Positions 9,533-17,367 are shown, counted from the stretch's first letter. The stretch: 64,000 nt of DNA from an uncultured Sphingomonadaceae bacterium (GCA_947501325.1 CANMVC010000002.1:930001-994000), one strand, 5' to 3'. A program made the numbers and translations. Notes: generated by a model from the sequence alone, not told the origin.

Positions 9533-10312
9533 GTGAAACATACCGTTATCTGCGAAACGACAGAATTGGATGAACCCGCACAACCGCCATTTTGTGGTCT
9601 CTCAGTGGAATCTATTGCCAAATCTTACGGAAATCACAAGGTGCTGCATGGCTTATCGCTAAAAGTCGATCGCGGTGAAGTCGTTGGGTTGCTGGGCAGA
9701 GACGGAGCCGGAAAGACTATCACATTCTTCTCCATTCTTGGACTTATCGGCATCGATTCAGGCCGTGTGGTGCTTAACGGTCAAGACGTGACCAAAATGC
9801 CTCTTGATAAGCGCGCAAAACAGGGCATTGGTTATCTGCCTCAGGAAACATCAATCTTCCGTGGCATGACAGTTTCGCAAAACATCCTTGCAGTTCTGGA
9901 GCAATTCGAACCAATGAGGGATACAAGACTGCAGCGTCTTGAGAAGCTGCTGGCACAGTTTCATATCGGTTATGTTCGTGACACACCGGCCAGAGCGTTG
10001 TCCGGAGGCGAAAGGCGGCGCTGTGAAATTGCACGAGCGATGGCTGCGAACCCTGCCATAATGCTGCTTGATGAACCCTTTGCCGGCATTGACCCAATGT
10101 CCATTGCAGACATTCGCAAAATGGTGATCGAGCTGAAGAGCCACAATATTGGTATTTTGATTACGGATCAAAACGTTCACGAGATGGTCGATATCGTGGA
10201 CCGCGCTTATGTCATACATGAAGGGCGCATAGTGTTCGAGGGTAGCAGCGCTGAAATGGTTGCGAATGAGAATGTCAGGCAAGTCTATCTGGGCGCGGAA
10301 TATGAAGTCTGA
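9533..10312 (+). CDS. LptB-like ABC transporter ATPase, orphan paralogue
   Basis: Start is uncertain: GTG 9533 has GGGA 7 bases upstream, while TTG 9506 has none. From 9533 the protein has 259 residues. It follows the LptB pattern: Walker A GRDGAGKT (55-62, canonical LptB has GPNGAGKT), Q-loop YLPQETSIFRGMTV, signature LSGGE (156-160), Walker B LLDE (178-181). The H-switch, ITDHNV in LptB, here reads ITDQNV with Gln-213 in place of the histidine. LptB powers lipopolysaccharide export with LptF/G/C, none of which is adjacent. Placed beside a Crp/Fnr gene inside a stress island, this is probably a specialised paralogue, perhaps slow at ATP hydrolysis. Whether it partners LptFG is inference. Confidence 0.8.
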   Translation: MKHTVICETTELDEPAQPPFCGLSVESIAKSYGNHKVLHGLSLKVDRGEVVGLLGRDGAGKTITFFSILGLIGIDSGRVVLNGQDVTKMPLDKRAKQGIGYLPQETSIFRGMTVSQNILAVLEQFEPMRDTRLQRLEKLLAQFHIGYVRDTPARALSGGERRRCEIARAMAANPAIMLLDEPFAGIDPMSIADIRKMVIELKSHNIGILITDQNVHEMVDIVDRAYVIHEGRIVFEGSSAEMVANENVRQVYLGAEYEV

Positions 10313-10360
10313 ACATTAAGCGCTGCGGGGCTTTGTCGATGCCCAAGCCCTTGTTAGGTA

Positions 10361-10378
10361 ATTTCCACTATGTAGAAT
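10361..10378 (-). promoter_or_regulatory. Candidate operator, 18-base motif copy A
   Basis: On the minus strand this reads ATTCTACATAGTGGAAAT. A second copy upstream of the bactofilin-like gene (30187-30204) reads ATTCTACATAGGGAAAAT, 16 of 18 bases identical. It lies about 90 bases before the Crp/Fnr gene. The CTACATAG core resembles sites of FixJ/NarL-type response regulators; the binding protein is unknown. Confidence 0.4.
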
Positions 10379-10464
10379 CCACGAATGCGATCTCTAACGG
10401 TTTAGGGTTATCCTAGATTTCCGCCGACATTCTTGACATCTTCTATGGCGGGAGGGAGATAATA

Positions 10465-11085
10465 GTGCAGGTCAAAATTCAATCTACATTGTTGCAGCCA
10501 CCTGTGCTTAAGGCATCCGCTCGGCAATCGCTTTTCTGGGAAGGGGACGATTGCAACCATGTCTATCAGGTACATTCCGGTATCGTCCGCGGGGTTAGCT
10601 TATCCCAGCACGGCCAAAGACAAATTGTCGCCTTTTTCTTCGCCGGCGATCAGATTGGTCTGCCGATAACATCTACTTATCGCTATTCCGCGGAGGCGGT
10701 CACCGAAGTTACCTACATTCGCCAAACGCACAATCAATGGCGTTCGGCGCTGATTGAGAGTTGCCAGAGAGATGGAGGCATGCTGCGTTCCATAGGCGCA
10801 GAACAGGATCCAATTTATCGCCGAGGAATGATATTGGGTCGGCAAGGAGCACTGCCACGTGTCGCAGCTTTTCTATGCAGTATTGTTGACCGGCTTCCGG
10901 GCAAGTCAGTTGGCTTCAAACTTCCCATGCCGCAGCTCGATATAGCTGATTATCTCGTTCTTTCTCCGGAAACCGTCTGCCGGTCACTGAAACGGCTGCG
11001 CCAGATGGCAATTATCGACATGCCCACGCATGATGAGTTGATTGTTCATGATCGCTCCGCGCTGGAACTGGCAGCTCACAAATGA
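10465..11085 (+). CDS. Crp/Fnr-family transcription regulator (FixK-like)
   Basis: The 206-residue protein starts at GTG 10465 behind a strong GGGAGGGAG. Residues about 20-110 are the cyclic-nucleotide-like beta roll (WEGDDCNHVYQVHSGIVRG). Residues 145-185 are the winged helix, with recognition helix SPETVCRSLKRLR. Glu-169 and Arg-173 match the FNR/FixK residues that read TTGAT half sites, while the usual serine is Cys-172. The N-terminal cysteine set that carries the FNR iron-sulfur cluster is absent, so oxygen sensing would be indirect, as in FixK. FNR-type boxes at 16469 and 26664 are natural targets. The motif at 10361-10378 sits in its promoter. Confidence 0.85.
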   Translation: MQVKIQSTLLQPPVLKASARQSLFWEGDDCNHVYQVHSGIVRGVSLSQHGQRQIVAFFFAGDQIGLPITSTYRYSAEAVTEVTYIRQTHNQWRSALIESCQRDGGMLRSIGAEQDPIYRRGMILGRQGALPRVAAFLCSIVDRLPGKSVGFKLPMPQLDIADYLVLSPETVCRSLKRLRQMAIIDMPTHDELIVHDRSALELAAHK

Positions 11086-11173
11086 TTGGCGAAATAAAAG
11101 CCAGCTTGCCGCGAGATATCCGAAGGTTTTGGGACGATTGATAGAGTGATCTGATGAACCCAGGGAATGAACG

Positions 11174-12517
11174 ATGAATAAACCGATCCACTGGAACCGA
11201 AAACCCCGCGCTGCTTCAGATGAATTGGTAGCAGCTTTGCGCAAGCATGCTGAAAACATCCCACAGCCAGAAAAATATGATGAGTTCGGTGCGTATTATG
11301 ATCGCTTTGCAGATGCCCAAGTCGTTCTTCTCGGCGAAGCAACCCACGGCACATCAGAATTTTACAATGCCCGCGCAGCGATTACCCGGCGATTGATTGA
11401 AAAACATGGTTTTACGGTAGTCGCCGTAGAGGCAGACTGGCCTGATGCTGCTCGGATAGATGGCTATGTCCGTCATCATGAAGCACGGCCCCGGCGAGGA
11501 GATTCATTCGTTCGATTTCCAACCTGGATGTGGCGCAATCAGGAAACACTGGCTTTCGCTGATTGGCTGCGAAGTTACAACGAGGGTCGGCCAGATATTG
11601 AACAGGCATCCTTCCACGGGCTGGATGTCTATAGTCTTAGCGAATCCATCGCGTCCGTGCTGGACTATCTGGATGCAGTGGATCCGGAAGAGGCGGCGCG
11701 AGCACGCTGGCGCTATGGCTGCTTAACGCCATGGCAGGATCACCCGACGGAATATGGCAAGGCTGTCATCCACGGACAACAGCATCCTTGCGAAGATGCT
11801 GCGGTCGAACAGATTCATCAACTCTTCTTCAAGCGTTTCAAATATCTCCAAGATGATGGCGAAAAATGGTTCGATGCCTCGCAAAATGCCAAGATTGTTG
11901 CAGCAGCTGAACGTTACTATAGAGCCATATATCAGGGCGGAGCCGCATCCTGGAACCTGCGCGACCGCCACATGTTTGAAACGTTGCAGGCCATTATTGC
12001 CCATCGCGGCGTTGGCACCAAAGCCGTTGTCTGGGCCCATAATTCGCACATAGGCGATGCTTCTGCCACCGCCATGGGCTGGCGCGGTGAATTCAACATT
12101 GGCCAGCTCAGCCGTATAGCCTACGGCGATGACGCCGTATTGATCGGCTTTGGGACGGATAATGGCACCGTTGCTGCAGCCAGCGACTGGGGTGCGGATA
12201 TGCAGGTCAAAAGGGTGCGCCCTGCCCGATCCGACAGTTACGAGCATGCCTTTCGTCTGACCGGCTATGCCAGGTCGCTGACCGACTGGCGTGGGCGGCA
12301 TAATCAGAAATTCGCTCATATTTTGAGGGAGCCGCTACTCGAAAGGGCCATTGGCGTTGTTTACCGCCCCGAAACCGAACTGCTTAGCCACTATTTTGAA
12401 GCCATTCTAGCCGATCAATTCGACGCCTATGTCTGGTTTGAAACCACCAAAGCGGTTTCTCCACTCGGTCACGAAAAACCTCATGGAGCGCCAGAAACCT
12501 ATCCGTTCGGCTTGTAG
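11174..12517 (+). CDS. Erythromycin esterase-family protein
   Basis: This 447-residue soluble protein carries the family signature LLGEATHGTSEFYNARAAIT near residue 50, VVAVEADWPDA near residue 82, and GTKAVVWAHNSHIGDA near 275, supplying the Glu/His residues of the esterase site. True macrolide resistance esterases form a small branch; most members, this one included, are of unknown substrate. In M. tuberculosis Rv2030c (DosR regulon) the same domain is fused to a phosphoribosyltransferase, and here a phosphoribosyltransferase lies two genes downstream. GGGAATGA precedes the ATG. It starts a tight run with the hydrolase at 12528. I would not call it a resistance gene. Confidence 0.85.
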   Translation: MNKPIHWNRKPRAASDELVAALRKHAENIPQPEKYDEFGAYYDRFADAQVVLLGEATHGTSEFYNARAAITRRLIEKHGFTVVAVEADWPDAARIDGYVRHHEARPRRGDSFVRFPTWMWRNQETLAFADWLRSYNEGRPDIEQASFHGLDVYSLSESIASVLDYLDAVDPEEAARARWRYGCLTPWQDHPTEYGKAVIHGQQHPCEDAAVEQIHQLFFKRFKYLQDDGEKWFDASQNAKIVAAAERYYRAIYQGGAASWNLRDRHMFETLQAIIAHRGVGTKAVVWAHNSHIGDASATAMGWRGEFNIGQLSRIAYGDDAVLIGFGTDNGTVAAASDWGADMQVKRVRPARSDSYEHAFRLTGYARSLTDWRGRHNQKFAHILREPLLERAIGVVYRPETELLSHYFEAILADQFDAYVWFETTKAVSPLGHEKPHGAPETYPFGL

Positions 12518-12527
12518 GACATATCAT

Positions 12528-13178
12528 ATGACCCAGCAAATTCTCACAGAAATCCCGCCCACCGAAGTGGAAATCGCGCCAGTAGGGTTACAGGCGATTC
12601 TGACCGTTCCCGAAAACGCGACCGGCATGATCATATTCGCTCATGGTAGCGGCAGCGGACGACTTAGTCCGCGCAACAATTATGTTGCTTCGGCGCTTCG
12701 TGAAGATGGCTTTGCGACGCTTCTGCTTGATTTGCTTACACCGGAAGAGGAGATGGACCGCGCCAATGTGTTCGACATCGGTTTACTTGCCTCGCGGCTT
12801 TCCATGGCTGCCCGGTGGGTTAGAAACCAAACGGCTTTTTCAACGATTCCGATTGGCTATTTCGGAGCGAGCACCGGAGCAGGTGCTGCTCTGGTTGCCG
12901 CTGCACGAGATGAACCGGATGTTGACGCCGTCGTTTCGCGCGGCGGCCGCCCTGATCTCGCCGGACAATGGCTCAGCAAAGTTCGCGCGCCCACTTTGCT
13001 GATTGTGGGAAGCCTCGACGGACAAGTTATAGGCCTCAACAAACAGGCGTTAGATGCCCTTAATGCGCCGAAACGCATGACCGTTGTCCAGGGAGCAGGC
13101 CATCTCTTCGAGGAACCAGGAACGCTGGAGGAGGTCATAGTCCACGCTAGCGCGTGGTTCAGCACATATTTCGATTGA
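12528..13178 (+). CDS. Dienelactone hydrolase-like alpha/beta hydrolase
   Basis: The 216-residue protein starts at ATG 12528 (MTQQILTEIPP), 10 bases after the esterase stop, with AGGA upstream. Visible alpha/beta-hydrolase features: FAHGSGSGRLSPRNN (oxyanion region, near residue 35), nucleophile elbow GYFGASTGAGAAL near residue 110, acidic residue in VGSLDGQV, and catalytic histidine in VQGAGHLFEEPG near residue 195. In Rv0571c of the M. tuberculosis DosR regulon this domain is fused to a phosphoribosyltransferase; here that partner is the next gene. The substrate is unknown. It is cytosolic with no signal peptide. Confidence 0.83.
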   Translation: MTQQILTEIPPTEVEIAPVGLQAILTVPENATGMIIFAHGSGSGRLSPRNNYVASALREDGFATLLLDLLTPEEEMDRANVFDIGLLASRLSMAARWVRNQTAFSTIPIGYFGASTGAGAALVAAARDEPDVDAVVSRGGRPDLAGQWLSKVRAPTLLIVGSLDGQVIGLNKQALDALNAPKRMTVVQGAGHLFEEPGTLEEVIVHASAWFSTYFD

Positions 13179-13196
13179 TGACGCGAAAGGAGCAAA

Positions 13197-13853
13197 ATGG
13201 ATCAGATAACAATGCCTTTTAAAGACCGGCGTGACGCTGGACGGCAACTTGCTGCCAGACTGGTCGACAAGGCTGCTGAGAACCCGCTCATATTGGCGTT
13301 GCCTCGCGGCGGAGTGCCTATAGGCTATGAAGTTGCCAAGGCGCTCGGCGCGCAAATGGATTTACTCATGGTCCGAAAGATCGGCGCGCCGGGTTGGCCG
13401 GAATATGCCATCGGCGCGGTCATTGACGGTGCCGACCCGCATCTGGTGCTCAACGAAGAAGTGGTTCGCCAGATCGCTCCCAGCCCCAACTACATAAGGG
13501 CCGAAATGCTGCGACAATTGAAAGAGATTGAACGAAGACGGCTCATTTATCTTGATGAGCGACGTCCGGTCAGCGTAACCGACCGAACGGTAATTATCGT
13601 TGATGATGGCATCGCAACTGGCAGTACAGTGAAGGCTGCATTGCAGGGCGTACACAAGAACAATCCGAAAAAGATCATTCTCGCGGTCCCCGTCGCCGCC
13701 CGTTCAACTCTGGTTGAACTGGAGGATCAGTGCGACGAAATCATCAGTCTTTATACTCCCTCAGTCTTTGGCGCTGTGGGTAATTTCTACGACAATTTTA
13801 ACCAGACCGAGGACAGTGAAGTCATAGCATTAATGGAGGGCAGTCTATGCTGA
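13197..13853 (+). CDS. Phosphoribosyltransferase-family protein
   Basis: The 218-residue product follows AAGGAG at good spacing, 18 bases after the hydrolase gene. The PRPP loop is clear: VIIVDDGIATGSTV near residue 125. An N-terminal LALPRGGVPIGYEVAKAL and VRKIGAPGWPEYAIGAV complete the type I PRTase fold of the kind found fused to DLH or erythromycin esterase domains in actinobacteria. The base or other acceptor it uses is not known, and it has no hood domain typical of a named purine or pyrimidine enzyme. A PRPP synthetase paralogue lies in the same island at 28051, so the pair may make and use a PRPP pool under stress. Confidence 0.85.
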   Translation: MDQITMPFKDRRDAGRQLAARLVDKAAENPLILALPRGGVPIGYEVAKALGAQMDLLMVRKIGAPGWPEYAIGAVIDGADPHLVLNEEVVRQIAPSPNYIRAEMLRQLKEIERRRLIYLDERRPVSVTDRTVIIVDDGIATGSTVKAALQGVHKNNPKKIILAVPVAARSTLVELEDQCDEIISLYTPSVFGAVGNFYDNFNQTEDSEVIALMEGSLC

Positions 13854-13910
13854 TCAATGTCTGTGCTCTGCCAACACCCCAGAAAATTTTCATTCTTACA
13901 GGAGCTTATC

Positions 13911-14357
13911 ATGAATGACGAGCAACGCGACCAGATTCTCTCGATCATTGAAAATGTCAACGACATGACGATTGCCACAATTCGAGAAGACGGCTTCCCG
14001 CAGGCGACAACGGTTAGTTTTGTCAGTGATGGCCTGAAAATATATTTCGGCACATCAACAGCCTCCCAGAAAGCCAAGAATATTGAGAAAGATGAGAAGG
14101 TTTCGATCACCCTGGATTGCCCATATGACAATTGGAATGACATACGCAGCCTCTCGGCGGCCGGACGCGCAGTCGCGGTGAACGACCAGGAGGAAATTAA
14201 CAAAGTCTGGACCCTCATGCACAAAAAATTCCCGCAGGCAGCGGATTTTGAAGTGTCTGGTGAGGTTGCTGTTGCTGTCTTTCGTATCGATCCGGTGATC
14301 TTTTCCCTTCTCGATTATAGCAGGGGTTTTGGTCACACTGAGCTTATCGATGCTTGA
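13911..14357 (+). CDS. Pyridoxamine 5'-phosphate oxidase-family flavin-binding protein
   Basis: ATG 13911 (MNDEQRDQIL) has AGGAG 8 bases before it; an upstream start at 13857 has none. The 148-residue protein has the split-barrel pattern: NVNDMTIATIREDGFPQATTV near residue 12, IYFGTSTASQKAKNI near 45, and a closing barrel strand. Such proteins bind FMN, F420 or haem; the general-stress branch is common near nitroreductases. PPOX-like proteins also occur in the DosR regulon. It is 57 bases downstream of the phosphoribosyltransferase and may end that operon. It is convergent with the ATP-grasp gene, with only about 60 bases between stops and no clear terminator. Confidence 0.75.
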   Translation: MNDEQRDQILSIIENVNDMTIATIREDGFPQATTVSFVSDGLKIYFGTSTASQKAKNIEKDEKVSITLDCPYDNWNDIRSLSAAGRAVAVNDQEEINKVWTLMHKKFPQAADFEVSGEVAVAVFRIDPVIFSLLDYSRGFGHTELIDA

Positions 14358-14417
14358 TTATTTTAAAACCCGCATTGAGCCTTGTTAGTAACGATATATG
14401 GACGTAGCCGGCAAATA

Positions 14418-15929
14418 TCAGGTCAGAACCGGTATATCTTCAACAATGGTGTTCAATACGTCGGTGGCCGTTTGCTCAGCCGCTTTGAGAGACATTGCCA
14501 ATACAAAAAAAGTGACGTTTTGCTGCACTCCATCTGTGGGTTCGAGGAACACGATGCCCTCCCCTTTTTCTTTTGTGTAAAGCCATGATCCGAGCTTCGG
14601 CAGCAAAACATCGAAATTCGGTATATTTTGGTCCGGAAAAGCCCGCTGTACAATGAACAGCGGCATCTCACTATCCAGAGCCATCAAACGCCGAGCCACG
14701 ATCATCGGTATCGACACACCTCCCCAGCGCCCATTGCATTCGATCCAGTGCAACTCAGCATTATCAAGATTTTGTCCTGTCAAAAGGGCATCCAGACTCA
14801 GACGTCCGACATATCCCAAGCGTCGAAAATAGGTGCTGATCACCAATGCTTCATGGCAAAACCGCACTTCAAGTTCGGTCGGCAAAACAAGCTGCGTTGC
14901 GCCGGCAAACGCTTGCTCCTCTCCAGATAATATTTGCCCAAATACTCCTTCAATAATTGGCGATTCCCGACCCCATTCAGGAACCCAGACCTGCGCTGAT
15001 GGACTCGCGAGAGCACCGGTTTCCCAAACCCCGACAAGCAAGGGATAGTGATCATACCAACCCATCACATGCAAACGTTCGAGAAAATGGTTGCGCAGTT
15101 CGGCAAGCGAAATTGATAGAATAAATTCACTCTCCAACACCATGTTACCCATAGATCCGGCGCTTGCTGGCAGCTTTATCACCAGCCTTTCATAACGTTT
15201 TGCCAATTTGCGCAGAATTGCAGCCGCTGTGACGGGACCATAGATCGAATAGGTTGGCGGCACGGCATCTTTGCCGAGAAGGGCCCGCACCTGATCCACA
15301 AACCACAGTTTGTCATTCACGCGCCGTGACAATTGCGGCAGCGGTGCACAAATCTGCACCGGGCAGCCTGACCGCCGCGCAATTTCGGCTCCGAGCAACC
15401 AATCATAACCGCTGGACAGATAGGGACAGATATTCAGTGTTCCGGCATTGGATGCCGCCGCAACAAGCTTTGCCATTGCGGCTTCGCTTTCGAGGCACGC
15501 CGCCGCGAGGGTTCGTCTCAACCGGTCATCACCGCGGGTGACGTGCAATATTGTAGGAGTTTTCGATCCGAACAACGCGCCGAGATATTGCTCGAATGAT
15601 CTATTCCTCGATCGGGATATCAGACAAAAGTCGCCGGGTCGTGCCAGACCCAATATCCGGTATTCGTGACTTGCTCTTCGTTCGACGGGCATCAGATCGA
15701 TACCTTGGTGGTCTTCGAGAAAAAGTGTCGGGCCCTCACAATATCCTGGTTGAACATTGTACCCGAAAATCGAGGGGTCATTCAATCGTGGAAAATTTGT
15801 CAGCTGCTTTTTCGTTAGGCTCTCGATCCGCTCTTCTGTCTCGGGACTTATATCAGCATCAAATGCCGGTCTGATCGGCCAAGGTGCAAGCGGCTTGGCT
15901 GATTTATCCAGAGAAAATAGTTTATTCAT
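14418..15929 (-). CDS. ATP-grasp protein with pre-ATP-grasp domain, peptide-ligase-like
   Basis: This 503-residue protein has an N-terminal alpha/beta region (to about 210) that looks like a pre-ATP-grasp domain, including GLARPGDFCLISRSRNRSF. A central ATP-grasp fold follows, with the lysine strand RLVIKLPASAGSMGNMVL and the metal/nucleotide strand HWIECNGRWGGVSIP. The closest family I can suggest is the PGM1-related peptide ligases, which join amino acids or guanidino acids by acyl phosphate chemistry. No other biosynthetic gene is adjacent except the class II amidotransferase 560 bases away. Its ATG overlaps the hemerythrin stop by 8 bases, so the two are translationally coupled behind the FNR-type box at 16469. 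Product unknown. Confidence 0.6.
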   Translation of the reverse strand: MNKLFSLDKSAKPLAPWPIRPAFDADISPETEERIESLTKKQLTNFPRLNDPSIFGYNVQPGYCEGPTLFLEDHQGIDLMPVERRASHEYRILGLARPGDFCLISRSRNRSFEQYLGALFGSKTPTILHVTRGDDRLRRTLAAACLESEAAMAKLVAAASNAGTLNICPYLSSGYDWLLGAEIARRSGCPVQICAPLPQLSRRVNDKLWFVDQVRALLGKDAVPPTYSIYGPVTAAAILRKLAKRYERLVIKLPASAGSMGNMVLESEFILSISLAELRNHFLERLHVMGWYDHYPLLVGVWETGALASPSAQVWVPEWGRESPIIEGVFGQILSGEEQAFAGATQLVLPTELEVRFCHEALVISTYFRRLGYVGRLSLDALLTGQNLDNAELHWIECNGRWGGVSIPMIVARRLMALDSEMPLFIVQRAFPDQNIPNFDVLLPKLGSWLYTKEKGEGIVFLEPTDGVQQNVTFFVLAMSLKAAEQTATDVLNTIVEDIPVLT

Positions 15930-16419
15930 TTCCAGCAGATTTCCGCCGGGAAAAACTGGTCCAGCTTGGCGCCCTCTCGCGCCAGCGATTCAGGTTTCGC
16001 AAAAGCGCTTTTTTCTGGGATTCATCAAGACCGCCCATCGCGCCGAACAGTTCTCCGCATTCGGAGACATGCTTCTCCATCTCGTCAATCTGTTCAAGCA
16101 GTTGATCTCTTGTATCCAGGCCCTCTATTTCGTGACCAGCAAGTTGCTTTATGGCTTTCAGTGTTTCCGCACCCTGCGCATGTTCGGCATACATGCCGTC
16201 GACCTCTTCATCCGAAAGAAACGCCTTGAGCGCAGGATAAAAATCTTCTTCTTCAAAGGCTATATGAGCTCCTGCGGCCTGATCCAGCTTATCGGCAGCA
16301 GCTTTCAACGCCTCGAGATCACCGGACAAAATCAATGACCGCAATTCATAAAGCCCTCTGCCTAGCACAGCATGATCGCTGCGAAATGCTTCAAACAGTT
16401 GCTGATTGATCTCGGTCAT
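15922..16419 (-). CDS. Hemerythrin-like (HHE) domain protein
   Basis: From ATG 16419 (MTEINQQLFE, GGAAAG upstream) the protein has 165 residues. Iron ligands of a four-helix HHE domain are visible: His-16 (DHAVLGRG), His-52 with Glu-56 (AHIAFEEEDFYPAL), His-80 (EHAQGAE) and His-117 with Glu-120 (HVSEC). Hemerythrins bind O2, NO or iron, or protect iron-sulfur enzymes. Just upstream is a 9/10 FNR-type box (16469-16482) with a TAAGAT hexamer at 16442-16447, giving a predicted start of transcription near 16434 and a leader of about 15 bases. So low-oxygen activation by a Crp/Fnr protein is likely. It leads the operon with the ATP-grasp gene. Confidence 0.85.
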   Translation of the reverse strand: MTEINQQLFEAFRSDHAVLGRGLYELRSLILSGDLEALKAAADKLDQAAGAHIAFEEEDFYPALKAFLSDEEVDGMYAEHAQGAETLKAIKQLAGHEIEGLDTRDQLLEQIDEMEKHVSECGELFGAMGGLDESQKKALLRNLNRWRERAPSWTSFSRRKSAGNE

Positions 16420-16468
16420 GTTCTGCGTCTTTCCAGGCGCTATCTTAACCGCTAACGCCCGAGGAAAG

Positions 16469-16482
16469 TTGATGCTGATCAT
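16469..16482 (-). promoter_or_regulatory. FNR/FixK-type box, 9 of 10 consensus bases
   Basis: The plus strand reads TTGATGCTGATCAT, one mismatch from TTGAT-N4-ATCAA. Its centre at 16475.5 is 28.5 bases from the edge of a TAAGAT -10 hexamer on the minus strand, a class II activator layout for the hemerythrin gene. The box ends 3 bases before the ATG of the divergent glutamine amidotransferase and could block that gene. Confidence 0.7.
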
Positions 16483-16485
16483 CTA

Positions 16486-17346
16486 ATGTGCAGATTATAC
16501 GGATTTTTTGCGACCGAACCCACAAAAGTGGAATGTACGCTGGTGCACGCGCAAAATGCCCTGATTGCACAAAGTCGATCGGACCTTTCCGGCAATGATC
16601 ATTCCCACGGCTGGGGCGTGGCAACCTTTGACGAGGCTGGCCCCGAAATACAGCGCCAGGCATGGGCAGCCTATCATGGCGAACATTTTGCCCGCGCTGC
16701 TGCTAAGGCCTATTCGCGGTTGGTTATAGCCCATGTCCGCCGGGCCACCGTCGGCGGTGCGGCGATGGAAAACACCCACCCGTTCAGTGATGGCCATTGG
16801 GTTTTTGCACATAATGGAACAGTGCCAAATTTCGACAAGATTAGACCGATTCTGATCGACCAGATGAGCGACAGACACCGGAAAGCCATAGAAGGACAGA
16901 CCGATAGCGAGCATGTCTTTCGCTATTTTCTGAGTATGCAGGATAGCGGTATCATCGATCCGCAATCTGACTTGCAAGGCGCGATTGAAATACTCGTTCA
17001 TGATATCTCCATGCTGGCCGAACGCCATGCTCCTCAAAAAAAGCTTGGTTTGAACATGATGCTAACGGACGGTCGGCAGCTCGCCGGATCCCGTATCAAT
17101 CGCAGTTTATATTATGTTGATCGAAAGGGTGTCTATGATTGCGAGATCTGCGGATTTCCTCATATCCATCACGATCCAAGGCACGAATATCGTGCAACAG
17201 TAATTGCTTCGGAGCCCGTAACCCATGAGCAGTGGATCGAGATACCCAATCATTCAATATGGGCGATGAATCACACCTGCGGCCTAGCGATAGAAAATAT
17301 TGGACAACCTGCCAAAACCGACGTGGTGTTAAACAACCATAACTAA
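16486..17346 (+). CDS. Class II glutamine amidotransferase (YafJ/EgtC-like)
   Basis: The 286-residue protein begins MCRLYGFFA, so the nucleophile is Cys-2 once the initiator Met is removed; this fixes the start at 16486. Other Ntn-hydrolase features are NDHSHGWGVATF near residue 37, VIAHVRRATVGG near 80 and NTHPFSDGHWVFAHNGTV near 96, which supply the glutamine site. The family releases ammonia from glutamine or hydrolyses gamma-glutamyl amides; standalone members have unknown targets. No ribosome site stands at the right distance, and an FNR-type box ends 3 bases upstream, so the gene may be leaderless and repressed when the box is filled. The divergent ATP-grasp gene could use ammonia or a gamma-glutamyl substrate, which is speculation. 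Confidence 0.85.
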   Translation: MCRLYGFFATEPTKVECTLVHAQNALIAQSRSDLSGNDHSHGWGVATFDEAGPEIQRQAWAAYHGEHFARAAAKAYSRLVIAHVRRATVGGAAMENTHPFSDGHWVFAHNGTVPNFDKIRPILIDQMSDRHRKAIEGQTDSEHVFRYFLSMQDSGIIDPQSDLQGAIEILVHDISMLAERHAPQKKLGLNMMLTDGRQLAGSRINRSLYYVDRKGVYDCEICGFPHIHHDPRHEYRATVIASEPVTHEQWIEIPNHSIWAMNHTCGLAIENIGQPAKTDVVLNNHN

Positions 17347-17347
17347 G

Positions 17348-17367
17348 GATTCTAGCAAACTAGAATC
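17348..17367. terminator. Hairpin between convergent genes
   Basis: GATTCTAG, loop CAAA, CTAGAATC: a perfect 8-bp stem placed 1 base after the amidotransferase stop and covering the stop of the MgtC-like gene. No long T-run follows on either strand, so termination strength is doubtful. Confidence 0.45.

Noticed and set aside
11152-11168. TTGATAGAGTGATC before the erythromycin esterase gene
   Set aside because: The half sites are not at the 4-base spacing of an FNR box, so I do not count it.
11723-12319. Minus-strand frame of 198 codons
   Set aside because: It is antisense to the erythromycin esterase gene and has no recognisable content.
11174-12517. Macrolide resistance gene
   Set aside because: Only the broad esterase superfamily is supported; context is a stress island and not a resistance cassette.
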